Source: Haloterrigena alkaliphila (GTDB lineage Archaea; Halobacteriota; Halobacteria; Halobacteriales; Natrialbaceae). From it: a DNA stretch of 64,000 bases. The stretch covers positions 1,550,001 through 1,614,000 of the forward strand of contig NZ_CP071462.1 in assembly GCF_017352155.2 (NCBI RefSeq), read 5' to 3'. This document shows positions 7,974-17,099 of this stretch, piece by piece; the stretch's first letter is position 1, and every line of letters starts with the position of its first letter. Made by a program: the position numbers and the translations under genes. Under the pieces are notes generated by a model. It saw only the letters and a list, made by a program, of their open reading frames with translations. It had not been told where the DNA came from and ran no database searches.

Positions 7974-9105
7974 CGTCGGTCTCGGGGAGAATGTGTAGGC
8001 CGGCACGGCTCTTCAGTACGGACACCGTCTCGGCGTCGACATCGAAGTAGTCCGGCCGGGAGACCGTTTTGGCTTGATAGGTCTCGGGATCGAGCACTTG
8101 CACGGCGTTCTCGTCCTCGACCGTGACGACGGTCGTCTCGACGGCGTCCTCGAGGTCGCCGAGTTTCCGCGCGTCGGGCGAGTTCCCCTCCTCGTAGCCG
8201 GCCTCGTAGCGCTCGCCGGTCGTCGCGCGGACGCCCTTGAGGTTGCCGCGGGCGCTGCGGACGATGACGGGCCCGCCCTCGTCGTCGGCGAGGTCGATGA
8301 CGTCGCCGGGGGTGTAGGGCGGCAGGCGGACGGCGAAGGTGACCCGATACACTTCGTTGCCGTCCTCGTCCTCCGTCACGAGCGTCTCGGCGTCGTTGAC
8401 GGTGCCGCCGTACCCCTCGATCATCTTGTTCGCGATCTTCTTGCCGATCTTGTTGGTCGAGACCTTGATGTTCAGCCCCTCGTCGACCTCGCCGACCTCG
8501 GTGACGAAGGCGTTGCGGTCGCCCGTCGCCTCCATGTCGGCGACGACCGTATTCGCGATTTCCTTCGCGCGGTCCATCTCGTCGCTCGTCGGCGTCCGAT
8601 CCTCGGCGCGGATCTGGACGATGCTGGCGTAGTAGTCGCCGGCGATCCGGCCGCAGCGCTTGCAGGTCTGGCGGGCGATCTTGACGGGGACCATCACCTG
8701 CTCCTCGACGGGCGTCCCGCGCACGACGCCCGTGAAGTAACAGTGCATCCGGATCGTGTTCTCGTCGATCTGTTCGGGTTCGACCTGCCAGGCGACGTCC
8801 TCGACGTCGACGTGGACGCCCAGCGCCTCGCTGACCTCCTCGATCGCGATGTCGGTGTAATCCTGCGCGCCGACGTCGACCCAGCGGTTGCCCCGGTAGA
8901 CCGCGCCGCACCGGGCGCAGACGCGAACGTCGATCCGATCCGGCGCGTCGACGAAGTCGAACCCCTCGAAGTAACACGAATCGCAGAGTTCGACCTCCGC
9001 ACCGGGTCGCAGCGGATCCGCCGGGGTCTCGCCGTCGGCGTCGTCGGCCGACCGCTCGGGTACCGGATCCCCACAGCGAGGACAGAACGCACGAGACTCA
9101 CTCAT
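7966..9105 (-). CDS. nmd3: NMD3-type 60S/50S export-related ribosomal protein
   Basis: A 379-residue homologue of NMD3, which in eukaryotes binds the large ribosomal subunit during biogenesis; the archaeal role is presumed to be in translation or subunit maturation. Cysteine pairs are visible in order: CPRCGD at the N-terminus, CDSCYF, CARCGAVY, and CKRCGR near residue 155, consistent with zinc-binding treble-clef modules. An OB/SH3-like C-terminal part follows. ATG at 9105 is chosen because a TATA-like GTTTAAC lies about 28 bp upstream; longer in-frame extension has no family-like sequence. First gene of a two-gene unit with the Taw2-like enzyme. Confidence 0.9.
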   Translation of the reverse strand: MSESRAFCPRCGDPVPERSADDADGETPADPLRPGAEVELCDSCYFEGFDFVDAPDRIDVRVCARCGAVYRGNRWVDVGAQDYTDIAIEEVSEALGVHVDVEDVAWQVEPEQIDENTIRMHCYFTGVVRGTPVEEQVMVPVKIARQTCKRCGRIAGDYYASIVQIRAEDRTPTSDEMDRAKEIANTVVADMEATGDRNAFVTEVGEVDEGLNIKVSTNKIGKKIANKMIEGYGGTVNDAETLVTEDEDGNEVYRVTFAVRLPPYTPGDVIDLADDEGGPVIVRSARGNLKGVRATTGERYEAGYEEGNSPDARKLGDLEDAVETTVVTVEDENAVQVLDPETYQAKTVSRPDYFDVDAETVSVLKSRAGLHILPETDDE

Positions 9106-9442
9106 TGCCCCCGCTTGGGCCCTGACGGAGTTAAACGCCGTGTTCTCCGCGCCGCTTCGATCCGTCGCCCCTCGATACTTTCGTGACGGCCTACGCGAAC
9201 CGAAGGCTTCCCCCGCGACCGTCGCCCGCCGCGAGTCGATTTCCGCCCTCGAGCGGCCCACGAACCGTCAGACGCGCGTCAGACGACGGCCGATTCGAGC
9301 GTGTCAGACGTGACCGCGTCCCGGAGTCTCCATGCGAAACGAAGGGGTTCACCGAACGTCGACGAGTATTGTCCGATAAATTATCAGTTGTTCGCCGGTT
9401 GTGTTGGTGATACTTATTCGTCCGGAACCCCTCATTCCACCC
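9106..9442. promoter_or_regulatory. Divergent intergenic region, nmd3 and htpX promoters
   Basis: No gene is visible here. The nmd3 side has GTTTAAC (minus strand) about 28 bp from its start. The htpX side has a TACTTATTC box near 9412-9418, about 28 bp before the ATG. A perfect 11-bp palindrome, GATAAATTATC (9375-9385), lies upstream of that box and could be a regulator site. The rest is ordinary GC-rich sequence. Confidence 0.5.
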
Positions 9443-10330
9443 ATGAACTGGCAGGCGGACTGGGGATTACGGTTCCGGATGTTCGTGACGATGTTCCTGC
9501 TGTTCGCGCTGTACATCGTCTTCGCCGGCGTAATCACCGCGTATATCGGCGGCGGCATCTTCGTCTTCGCGCTCATGTTCGGCGGGATGTCGCTGGTCCA
9601 GTACTACTTCAGCGACACGCTCACCCTCCGGAGCATGGGCGCCAAGACGGTCTCGGCCGACGAGTACCCGCAACTGCACGGGTCGATCGAACGGCTCTCC
9701 CAGCAGGCCGACCTCCCGAAGCCGAAAGTGGCGGTCATCGACTCCGACGTGCCCAACGCCTTCGCGACGGGGCGCAACCAGAAGAACGCCGCCGTCTGCG
9801 TGACGACGGGGATCATGCGCACGCTCGATCAGGAGGAACTCGACGGCGTCCTCGCCCACGAGCTCGCCCACGTCAAGAACCGGGACATGATGGTGATGAC
9901 CATCGCCTCGTTCCTCTCGACGATGGCGTTCATGATCGTCCGCTGGGGCGCGTTCTTCGGCGGCGGTCACAACCGCGGTCGCGGCGGCGGGGGCGGCGGC
10001 ATCGTCGTCGCCATCGTCATCTCGCTGGTCGTCTGGATCATCAGCTACCTGCTGATCCGCGCGCTCTCGCGGTACCGCGAGTACTCCGCCGACCGGGGCG
10101 CGGCCGCCATCACCGGGAACCCGTCGGCGCTCGCCTCGGCGCTCCTGAAGATCTCCGGCGAGATGGACAAGGTCCCCAAGGACGACCTGCGCGAGGAGGC
10201 CGAGATGAACGCGTTCTTCATCATTCCCATCAAGTCCGGCATCGTCGGCCGACTGTTCAGCACCCACCCGCCGACGGAGAAGCGCATCGAACAGCTCCGC
10301 ACCCTCGAGCGCGAGATGCAGGCGCTGTGA
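9443..10330 (+). CDS. htpX: HtpX-type M48 membrane zinc protease
   Basis: A 295-residue membrane metalloprotease of the HtpX family, which degrades misfolded membrane proteins under stress. Two transmembrane segments lie in the first 55 residues. The zinc motif HELAH is at 139-143 and the third ligand region (YREYSADRGA) at about 212-221, with another hydrophobic pair between. A Gly-rich loop follows the third segment. The ATG at 9443 (MNWQADWG) is preferred over upstream starts because of the TATA-like box 28 bp before it. PspAB is encoded two genes downstream; that association suggests an envelope-stress unit. Confidence 0.95.
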   Translation: MNWQADWGLRFRMFVTMFLLFALYIVFAGVITAYIGGGIFVFALMFGGMSLVQYYFSDTLTLRSMGAKTVSADEYPQLHGSIERLSQQADLPKPKVAVIDSDVPNAFATGRNQKNAAVCVTTGIMRTLDQEELDGVLAHELAHVKNRDMMVMTIASFLSTMAFMIVRWGAFFGGGHNRGRGGGGGGIVVAIVISLVVWIISYLLIRALSRYREYSADRGAAAITGNPSALASALLKISGEMDKVPKDDLREEAEMNAFFIIPIKSGIVGRLFSTHPPTEKRIEQLRTLEREMQAL

Positions 10331-10403
10331 ACTGCATTGCATCCGGGAGAGTAGTCGTGCTTTCGAGTGATTACTTAAGAGGTGTCGGGCGGACGCCACG
10401 GAC

Positions 10404-10961
10404 ATGGTCGAACTGATCGGTCACGCCGCGACGGCGCTGTTGTTCGCGGTGCCCGCGTGGTTCCTGTGGGGTCGCCGCCCGGCTGTCACGTTCACCGCGT
10501 TGACCCAGGTGACGGCCCTTCTCCCCGACGTCGATATGGTCCTCAAGGACTACTTCTCGCATCCGTTGCTCCAGCACCACGGAATCACCCACACGATTCC
10601 GTTTATGCTGCTCGTCGGCGCCGTTTTCGGCGCCATCGCCGCGCGCGTGCTGACGCCGTTCCTCAATGCGACCCGGCTGATCCACAGCGACTCGATCACG
10701 CCGTCGACGACGTTCGTGTTCACGACGGGCGCGTTCTGGGCCGGCGGCGTCAGTCACGTTCTCGCCGACCTGCTCTCGGCCGAACCGGACACGGCGATCG
10801 CCCCGCTCTGGCCGCTGTACCGCGGCGACGTGATCGTGAACGTCATCGCGTACGACTCGACCCCGGTGAATCTCAGCCTGATTATCACCGCAGTCGTCCT
10901 CCACGTCGGCCTGTACCGCGCCGAGCGGTATCCGTACGAGACGCGCTGGGGGATCAACTGA
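10404..10961 (+). CDS. YdjM/DUF457-like membrane-bound metal-dependent hydrolase
   Basis: A 185-residue polytopic membrane protein with about four hydrophobic segments. The conserved polar motifs of the YdjM family are present: 'GHAATALL' at the start, 'LLPDVDMVLKD', 'HHGITHTIPF' and 'GGVSHVLADLL', whose His and Asp residues form the presumed metal site. The biochemical activity of the family is not firmly known. A TTAAG box lies about 28 bp before the ATG, suggesting its own leaderless promoter although it follows htpX by 73 bp. Confidence 0.85.
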   Translation: MVELIGHAATALLFAVPAWFLWGRRPAVTFTALTQVTALLPDVDMVLKDYFSHPLLQHHGITHTIPFMLLVGAVFGAIAARVLTPFLNATRLIHSDSITPSTTFVFTTGAFWAGGVSHVLADLLSAEPDTAIAPLWPLYRGDVIVNVIAYDSTPVNLSLIITAVVLHVGLYRAERYPYETRWGIN

Positions 10962-11030
10962 CGCCGCGACAGAGTCCCGTCGTCGCGGCCAAACGCAATC
11001 CTTCTAAGGAATTATGCGCTTTAGACGAGC

Positions 11031-11684
11031 ATGGGACTGTTCGACGGACTCCGGGCCGTCTTCGGCCTGCGCGCCGAGACCGACGCCAGACGCGACGCCG
11101 ACCCCGACGACCTCTTCGGGATGAGCACCGCCTACATGACGATGGAGGCCGATCTGGGCTACGAGTCGCTCGACGTCGGCGCGCTCTGTTTCTCCGGGGT
11201 CGACTCGAGCAGCTTTCGGGACGCGGTCGACGAGGTCGAGGCGATCCTCGAGGCCGGCCAGGAGGAGACCGGCACGGCGTTCTCGGTCACCAGCGACGAC
11301 CACGGCTACCACTGGGTCGTCCTCGAGGACGACGACCCCGAGGACCTGATCACGAGCATGCACTTCGCCGCCGACACCTTCATCGAGCACGGCTACGGCT
11401 CGCGGCTGCTGGCGGCCGTCTTCGCCTACGAGGATGGCGATGCCGCTTCGCGGCATCGGGACGGAGGCGGTGAAACCGCCGGAGTGGACGGTCCCGCCTA
11501 CTGGATCTACTCGTTCCGTCGCGGCCGATTCTACCCCTTCGCCCCCCGCTCCGGCCGCGAGCGCGACTCGAGCGCCGAGTTCAAACTCGAGGCGGCCCTG
11601 GACGGCGAACTCGAGATCGAGCGAGAGAAGGAGTACTGGTACCCGCTGTGGCCGAGTTCGGGCGGAACGCATCCCTGGGAGTGA
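11031..11684 (+). CDS. pspAB: PspA-associated protein PspAB
   Basis: A 217-residue soluble acidic protein starting MGLFDGLRAVFG. I recognise the PspAB family, an accessory of the PspA envelope-stress protein commonly encoded near htpX in haloarchaea, as here. No membrane segment or catalytic motif is evident. Residues about 136-150 are an odd Arg/Gly/His-rich insert between 'FAYEDG' and 'DGPAYWIYS'. It is encoded by two back-to-back hairpins (11438-11458 with a TTC loop, 11466-11480 with a GAA loop). The reading frame is kept, so the gene is probably functional. Confidence 0.82.
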   Translation: MGLFDGLRAVFGLRAETDARRDADPDDLFGMSTAYMTMEADLGYESLDVGALCFSGVDSSSFRDAVDEVEAILEAGQEETGTAFSVTSDDHGYHWVVLEDDDPEDLITSMHFAADTFIEHGYGSRLLAAVFAYEDGDAASRHRDGGGETAGVDGPAYWIYSFRRGRFYPFAPRSGRERDSSAEFKLEAALDGELEIEREKEYWYPLWPSSGGTHPWE

Positions 11685-12055
11685 GATCGAACGGAGGAGC
11701 GGGACGACGGCGACGGTCCAGCCCTCGTCTCGAACCGGCGGCGCCCTCGTTCTCGGCCGATACCAAATCGTGTTGGCATCACTGCTATGCCAGCGGAGGC
11801 CATGGATGAAAGTACGGCAGGAAGTCATCCACGCCACATCATCACCAACTGCGCCATACACCAGTTGCCCCCTTTTCCTGCCGCTTTTCAACTCCTGACG
11901 AGTCCCGGACTCGAGCAGCATCGTCTCCGCCCACTCGCGTCTCGGGGTCTCGTTCGTCGGACGGTCCTCGTTCACCTGACTGACGGCTGGCCGGCGGACC
12001 TCTCGTGGCCGATGTAGCTATAGTCCCGGCTCCGCAGTACCGAGTGAACGATACA
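11685..12055. other. Gene-free stretch with lower-GC patch
   Basis: No convincing gene. From about 11765 to 11895 the GC content drops and codon usage stops looking haloarchaeal, unlike flanking DNA. A short inverted repeat TGGCAT/ATGCCA lies near 11774-11792. A minus-strand frame crosses this patch but has no recognisable domain, so I read it as a possible decayed foreign fragment. GCTATAG near 12017 may be the TATA element of the downstream kinase. Confidence 0.4.
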
Positions 12056-13735
12056 ATGAGTGGCGTTTCGAACCGGCTCGCGGGCGGGATACTCGTCGCA
12101 GCAGGCCTCTTCCTCTCGTTGTTTCACCTGGCCACCGCCGTCGGCCTGCGGACGACGTCGGTACCGTTGCTCGTCACGGTGCCGCCCCTCGTGCTATCGC
12201 TCGGGCTGATCGGCGCCGGCGCGTTGCTCGCACGAGAGCGCCTGCTTCCCGGGCGGTTCGCGGGACGGCTGCTGGCGTGGACCTGTGCGGGCGTGCTGGC
12301 GCTCACGGCGCTGGCTGCGTGGCTGTTCGCCGCGACCGTCGTCAGCGGGTTCTCGCTGCTGGACCCGCTGACGGCGATGCTCAACGTCTCCACGTTCGGT
12401 GCGCTCGTCGGCCTGCTGGTGGGCGTGTACGACGCCCGGGGAACGGACCGACAGCGCTCGATCGAGCAGTTGAATCGCATCAACGACACGCTCCGCATCG
12501 CGACTCGAGAGCTGGTGAACAAGACGGAGCGATCGGCCCTCGAGCGGGCCGTCTGCGAGCGGTTGAGCGAATCCGACCCCTACGAGGCGGTGTGGATCGG
12601 CCGATACGACGAGGCGAACGCCCGCGTCCGCCCTGCGGCGTGGTCCGGGTTCGACGACGAGTACTTCGAGTCGATCGAGATCACCGTCGACGACAGCCCG
12701 ACCGGCAACGGTCCCGGCGGCCGCGCCATCAAGCGCCGCGAGATGCAGTGCGTTCCGAACGTGTTCGAGGATCCGACGATGGAGCCGTGGTGGGACCTGC
12801 TGGAGTGGCACGGCGTCCAGTCGCTCGCGGTCGTTCCTGTCGGTCACGGCGATACCGTCTACGGGTTTTTCAGCATCTACGCGGACCGCCAGAACGTGTT
12901 CGACGACCACGAACGAACGGTCCTCACGGAACTCGGCGAGACGATCGGTCACGCCATCGCCACGATCGAGACCCGCGAACGCCTCGCGGAACGCGAGCGC
13001 GAACTGGCCCGGCAGAACGAACGGCTGGACGCGTTCGCCGGCGTCGTCTCGCACGACCTCCGGAACCCGCTCAACGTCGCGTCGGGCAACCTCGAGCTCG
13101 CCCGCGAGGAGCGGGACGACGAGTATCTCTCCGAGGTGTCGGACGCGTTGGCCCGCATGGACGCTCTCATCGGGGATCTGCTGACGCTCGCGCGACAGGG
13201 CGAACTGGTCGACGAGTTCGATCGCGTCCCGTTTCGCCCCCTCGTCGAATCGGCGTGGTCGACGGCCGGGTCCTCAGCGGCGACGCTCCGGATCGAGGGC
13301 GACCCGGGCGTGATCTCGTGCGACCGGGACCGACTGCGTCAGTTGCTCGAGAACCTGTTTCGGAACTGCGTGGAACACGGTTCCACGGGCAGTCGGCCGC
13401 AGGCCGACGACAGTGTGGAACACGGCTCCGCGAACGACCGGCCCGCAGCCGACGAGGACAGCGGCGATCCGGGCGTAACCGTCACCGTCCGTCGGACGAA
13501 CGCAGGGTTCGTCGTCGAAGACGACGGCCCCGGGATCCCGGCCGACCGTCGGGAGGCGGTGTTCGAGATGGGGTACACGACGAACGCCGAGGGGACCGGG
13601 TTCGGACTCAACATCGTTCGCAGCATCGCGGAGGCCCACGGCTGGGACGTCTCGGTCGACGAGAGCGCCGCGGACGGCGCCCGCTTCGAGTTCTCCGGCG
13701 TCGAGCCGGTCGAGTCGGAGCAGAGCGCGCGCTGA
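12056..13735 (+). CDS. Membrane sensor histidine kinase with GAF domain
   Basis: A 559-residue kinase. Residues 1-125 hold four hydrophobic segments. A GAF domain covers about 155-310. The dimerisation/phosphoacceptor helix has VVSHDLRNPL with His at about 332. The HATPase domain has the N-box (LFRNCVEHG), the G1 box DDGPGIP and a G2 box GTGFGLNIV. Between N-box and the next strand lies an insert (about residues 438-467) in which 'VEHGS' is repeated; its DNA contains hairpins at 13369-13387 and 13392-13408. The cognate regulator is not nearby. Translation may start at ATG 12056; a longer in-frame N-terminus is possible but looks unlike a signal. Confidence 0.92.
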   Translation: MSGVSNRLAGGILVAAGLFLSLFHLATAVGLRTTSVPLLVTVPPLVLSLGLIGAGALLARERLLPGRFAGRLLAWTCAGVLALTALAAWLFAATVVSGFSLLDPLTAMLNVSTFGALVGLLVGVYDARGTDRQRSIEQLNRINDTLRIATRELVNKTERSALERAVCERLSESDPYEAVWIGRYDEANARVRPAAWSGFDDEYFESIEITVDDSPTGNGPGGRAIKRREMQCVPNVFEDPTMEPWWDLLEWHGVQSLAVVPVGHGDTVYGFFSIYADRQNVFDDHERTVLTELGETIGHAIATIETRERLAERERELARQNERLDAFAGVVSHDLRNPLNVASGNLELAREERDDEYLSEVSDALARMDALIGDLLTLARQGELVDEFDRVPFRPLVESAWSTAGSSAATLRIEGDPGVISCDRDRLRQLLENLFRNCVEHGSTGSRPQADDSVEHGSANDRPAADEDSGDPGVTVTVRRTNAGFVVEDDGPGIPADRREAVFEMGYTTNAEGTGFGLNIVRSIAEAHGWDVSVDESAADGARFEFSGVEPVESEQSAR

Positions 13736-13804
13736 CGGGTCGGCGGTCTTCCGGCCGGTCTCGAGGACGTATCTTCATACCGGTCCGTTCGCTATCACCA
13801 GCCA

Positions 13805-14989
13805 GTGACCGACTGGAATCAGTTCAAGGGCGATCCGCACCACTCGGGACTCCGACGCGACCTCGAGGGGCCGGATCGCGTCACGAAGGCATGGACGGCC
13901 GATCTCGCCGGCCCGGCCGGAACGCCGGTTCTCGACCGCGACACCGTCTTCGTCGGGACGAGCGCCGGGAACTGTTACGCGCTCGAGCGCGAGACCGGAC
14001 GGAAGCGTTGGTCCGTCGAGACGACGGCTTCGACCGACGCGGCGCCGGTCGTCACGCGCGACCTGTTGTATTTCGGCACCGGCGAGGGGACCGTCCGCGC
14101 GCTCGATCCCGGGACCGGCGAGGAGCGCTGGGAGACCGAACTCGAGGGCGCGCTCGAGTCGCCGCTCGCGCTGTCGGACGGGCTGCTTTACGCCGGCCAC
14201 GCGGCCGGTCTGTCTGCGCTCGAGGCGGAAACGGGCGCCCGCGTCTGGGCGCACGAAACGGACGCCCCCGTCGCCGGCGCGCCGGCGGTCGACCGCGACG
14301 CGGATCGGGACCGGCGGGGCTGGGGGCAGGAACGCGACGAGACGGAGATCGACCTGCTGTCGCTCGACGACGCCGAGATGGACGAGCGGGCGAGCGATCA
14401 GGACCGGGTCTACGCCGGCACCGCCGACGGGACGGTGCTCGCGCTCGAGGCCGAGACCGGCGAGGAACTGTGGGACGCACCGACTGGCGGCGCGGTCGTC
14501 GACGGACCGACGGTCGTCGGCGAGCGGGTGTACGTCGCGGACGACGGCGGCACGCTCGTCGCGTTGCACGCCGACGACGGCCAGTCGTGGTTCTCCTACG
14601 GAACCGAGGACGGGTTCACGTCGTCCCCGACCGTCCTCCCCGAGATCGATACGACGTTCGTCGGCGCCGGGGACGGCTACCTCCACGTCACCGACACGAC
14701 CTTCGGCCGGCGAAAACTCCGGGGCTGGCTCTTCTCGAAGCAGGGTGTGGCACTCGACGGCCCGGTTCGCTCGAGTCCCGTCGTCGCCGGCGATATCTGC
14801 TGCGTCGGCGACGCGGCCGGGTCGCTCTACGGCGTCGACGTCGGCGACGACTGCGACCTCGAGTGGCACTACCGCCTCGAGAGCGCGGTCTCGGGGACGC
14901 CCGCGCTCGGTGACGGACGGTTGTTCGTCGGCTCCGAGGACGGGCACCTCCACTGTCTCGAGTGGGGATCCGGCGAATCGAGTCGCTAA
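13805..14989 (+). CDS. PQQ-binding-like beta-propeller repeat protein
   Basis: A 394-residue protein starting at GTG (VTDWNQFKGDPHHSG). About seven blades of the PQQ/pyrrolo-quinoline-quinone-like propeller are visible as repeats of 'GTxxGxxYALExETGxxxW' type. No signal peptide is seen, so it is predicted to be cytoplasmic, unlike the BamB and dehydrogenase relatives. An acidic insert rich in Arg/Asp lies near residues 160-200. It probably acts as a protein- or ligand-binding scaffold; no quinoprotein catalytic residues can be claimed. It follows the kinase by 69 bp on the same strand. Confidence 0.88.
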   Translation: MTDWNQFKGDPHHSGLRRDLEGPDRVTKAWTADLAGPAGTPVLDRDTVFVGTSAGNCYALERETGRKRWSVETTASTDAAPVVTRDLLYFGTGEGTVRALDPGTGEERWETELEGALESPLALSDGLLYAGHAAGLSALEAETGARVWAHETDAPVAGAPAVDRDADRDRRGWGQERDETEIDLLSLDDAEMDERASDQDRVYAGTADGTVLALEAETGEELWDAPTGGAVVDGPTVVGERVYVADDGGTLVALHADDGQSWFSYGTEDGFTSSPTVLPEIDTTFVGAGDGYLHVTDTTFGRRKLRGWLFSKQGVALDGPVRSSPVVAGDICCVGDAAGSLYGVDVGDDCDLEWHYRLESAVSGTPALGDGRLFVGSEDGHLHCLEWGSGESSR

Positions 14990-15194
14990 CGCTCACGGCT
15001 CGATTCGGTTTCGTCACCCGCTCGTTCGCTCGCGGCCGGGTCTCGTCACCCGCTCGTTCCTCCACGACTACTCTCTCGTCCACGACCACTCTCTCGCCAG
15101 CGAGCCGACGTCATTCCTTCTAAACTTGCTGCTCTTCTCTCGAAGAGCCCGCTGCCGGCCCACAGTTTCACTTTCACTCCCCTGTTAACGAGGG

Positions 15195-15200
15195 TTTATG
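15195..15200 (+). promoter_or_regulatory. TATA-like box of radA
   Basis: TTTATG about 28 bp before the radA ATG fits a leaderless haloarchaeal promoter. The upstream 200 bp (14990-15190) has no gene, only imperfect direct repeats such as CGTCACCCGCTCGTTC twice and CTCTCTCG twice. Confidence 0.6.
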
Positions 15201-15224
15201 AGGGGTCCGGCACAAGGAGTGGAT

Positions 15225-16256
15225 ATGCCTGAAGCAGACCTCGAGACGCTCCCCGGCGTCGGACCGGCAACCGCAGACAAACTCCACGATGCTGGCTTCG
15301 ACTCCTACCAGAGTCTCGCCGTGGCTTCCCCCTCGGAACTGTCGAACACCGCGGACGTCGGCGAGTCCACCGCGTCGGACATCGTCCGCGCCGCCCGAGA
15401 CGCGGCCGACATCGGCGGCTTCGAGACCGGGTCGACCGTCCTCGAGCGACGAAACGAAATCGGCAAGCTGAGCTGGCACATCGACGAGGTCGACGACCTG
15501 CTCGGCGGCGGGATCGAGACCCAGTCGATCACCGAAGTGTACGGCGAGTTCGGCGCCGGCAAGTCCCAGGTCACCCACCAGATGGCCGTCAACGTCCAGC
15601 TTCCCAAGGAGGTCGGCGGCCTCCACGGCTGTGCGATCTTCGTGGACAGCGAGGACACGTTCCGTCCCGAGCGGATCGACGACATGGTTCGCGGCCTGCC
15701 CGACGAGGCCATCAACGCGACGCTCGAGGACCGCGAAATCGAGGGCTCGGCCGACGACGAGGCCGCGGTCGACGAACTCGTCGAGGACGTCCTCGAAAAG
15801 ATCCACGTCGCGAAGGCGTTCAACTCCAACCACCAGATGCTGCTGGCCGAGAAGGCCAAGGAACTGGCTAGCGAGCACGAGGACTCGGAGTACCCCGTCC
15901 GCCTGCTCTGCGTCGACTCGCTGACCGCCCACTTCCGCGCCGAGTACGTCGGCCGCGGCGAACTCGCGGACCGACAGCAGAAACTCAACAAACACCTCCA
16001 CGACATCGACAAGGTCGGCAACCTCTACAACTGCGCCGTCATCGTCACGAATCAGGTCGCCTCGAACCCCGACTCGTTCTTCGGCGACCCGACCCAGCCG
16101 ATCGGTGGCAACATCCTCGGTCACAAGTCGACGTTCCGCATCTACCTCCGCAAGTCCAAGGGCGACAAGCGGATCGTCCGACTCGTCGACGCGCCGAACC
16201 TCGCCGACGGCGAGGCCGTCATGCGCGTCCAGGACGGCGGGCTGAAGCCGGAATAA
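15225..16256 (+). CDS. radA: DNA repair and recombination protein RadA
   Basis: The 343-residue archaeal RecA/Rad51 recombinase, which forms filaments on single-stranded DNA and catalyses strand exchange. The N-terminal helix-hairpin-helix domain ([12 protein letters not shown]) spans about 8-60. The polymerisation segment has FETG at about 65-69. Walker A is GEFGAGKS (107-114) and the Walker B strand is LLCVDSL. The L1/L2 DNA-binding loops lie in the [14 protein letters not shown] region. Length is normal. The ATG is set by MPEADLETL and the TATA-like box 28 bp upstream. Confidence 0.98.
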   Translation: MPEADLETLPGVGPATADKLHDAGFDSYQSLAVASPSELSNTADVGESTASDIVRAARDAADIGGFETGSTVLERRNEIGKLSWHIDEVDDLLGGGIETQSITEVYGEFGAGKSQVTHQMAVNVQLPKEVGGLHGCAIFVDSEDTFRPERIDDMVRGLPDEAINATLEDREIEGSADDEAAVDELVEDVLEKIHVAKAFNSNHQMLLAEKAKELASEHEDSEYPVRLLCVDSLTAHFRAEYVGRGELADRQQKLNKHLHDIDKVGNLYNCAVIVTNQVASNPDSFFGDPTQPIGGNILGHKSTFRIYLRKSKGDKRIVRLVDAPNLADGEAVMRVQDGGLKPE

Positions 16257-16281
16257 CGACGGTTCGACGCGCTTCGATTCT

Positions 16282-16375
16282 ATTCTTCGACTGCCTCGAG
16301 CGAGACGGTGACCACGCCGTCGACATCGATTGCGACGTCGATCACGAGTGGATACTCATCGAAAGCGCTACGCTA
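16282..16375 (-). pseudogene. Possible decayed coding remnant
   Basis: Downstream of radA the minus strand can be read as about 28 codons ending 'VVTVSLEAVEE'-stop with good haloarchaeal codon usage. An in-frame stop closes it upstream and no ATG or sensible GTG gives a full protein. It may be the C-terminal relic of a gene or chance. Nothing else is visible in 16257-16488. Confidence 0.25.
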
Positions 16376-16488
16376 GATACCGATACGTAGCTATCAGTAC
16401 TCGCAACCCGGCTGTACGATCCAAAATCAGGAGGGAACTGTCGAGGCCGGCAGCTCACCGATCGTCGACGGGTCGGAAGCGAGGCGCC

Positions 16489-16908
16489 TCAGTCCTCGGT
16501 CGTCGTCTTGTCCACGTCGAGTTCGCCCTGATAGATCTCCGCGCCGTCCTGAGCGACCTTTTCGGCGAGGACGGCGCACTTGACCCGCATCGGCGAGATG
16601 TCGACGCCGAGCATGTCGGTCACGTCGTCGCGGTCCATCTCGTGGAGTTCCTCGAGGCTCTTGCCCGTAAGCTCCTTCGAGAGCATGCTGGCGGAGGCCT
16701 GGCTGATCGCACACCCGTCGCCGGAGAACGCGACGCGTTCGATCGTCTCCTCCTCGTCGTCGAGCTTGACGTCCATGCGAATCTCGTCGCCGCACATCGG
16801 GTTCTCGCCGACGTGGGTGAAGGTCGGATCCTCGAGTTCCCCGTAGTTCCGGGGGTTCTTGTAGTGGTCGAGGATCTGCTGTCGGTACATATCCGAGCCC
16901 AGTCCCAT
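16489..16908 (-). CDS. sufU: SUF-system Fe-S assembly protein SufU
   Basis: A 139-residue NifU/IscU-like protein. It has the three conserved cysteines, Cys39 (with the Asp41 of CGD), Cys66 and Cys111, and the insertion length typical of SufU rather than IscU. SufU accepts persulfide sulfur from SufS. A partner SufS is encoded 2.1 kb away (19020-20264) on the same strand but with unrelated genes between. The minus-strand sequence CTTTTACAA about 30 bp upstream is its likely TATA element. Confidence 0.93.
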   Translation of the reverse strand: MGLGSDMYRQQILDHYKNPRNYGELEDPTFTHVGENPMCGDEIRMDVKLDDEEETIERVAFSGDGCAISQASASMLSKELTGKSLEELHEMDRDDVTDMLGVDISPMRVKCAVLAEKVAQDGAEIYQGELDVDKTTTED

Positions 16909-17099
16909 TGTTGTCTTCGAATAGGCCCGAGAGTTGTAAAAGGGTTCCGGGGCGGAATCGATCGGTCCCGCGAACGGTCACGTGAACGGCTCGTTGACGG
17001 GCAAATCCGGGTGCGGACGGCCGACTGACTGGGCGTCGGGACGGCGGCGTCGCTGGTCGGTTGGGACCGGCGGCGAAAAACGGTTGCTGGTCGATACCG

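Noticed and set aside
15000-15120. Direct repeats upstream of radA suggestive of an array or origin iterons
   Set aside because: Only two imperfect copies each, pyrimidine-rich low complexity, no AT-rich unwinding element and no Cdc6/Orc gene nearby.
16282-16375. Full gene after radA
   Set aside because: Only about 28 codons fit coding statistics, closed by an in-frame stop with no start; listed only as a weak remnant.
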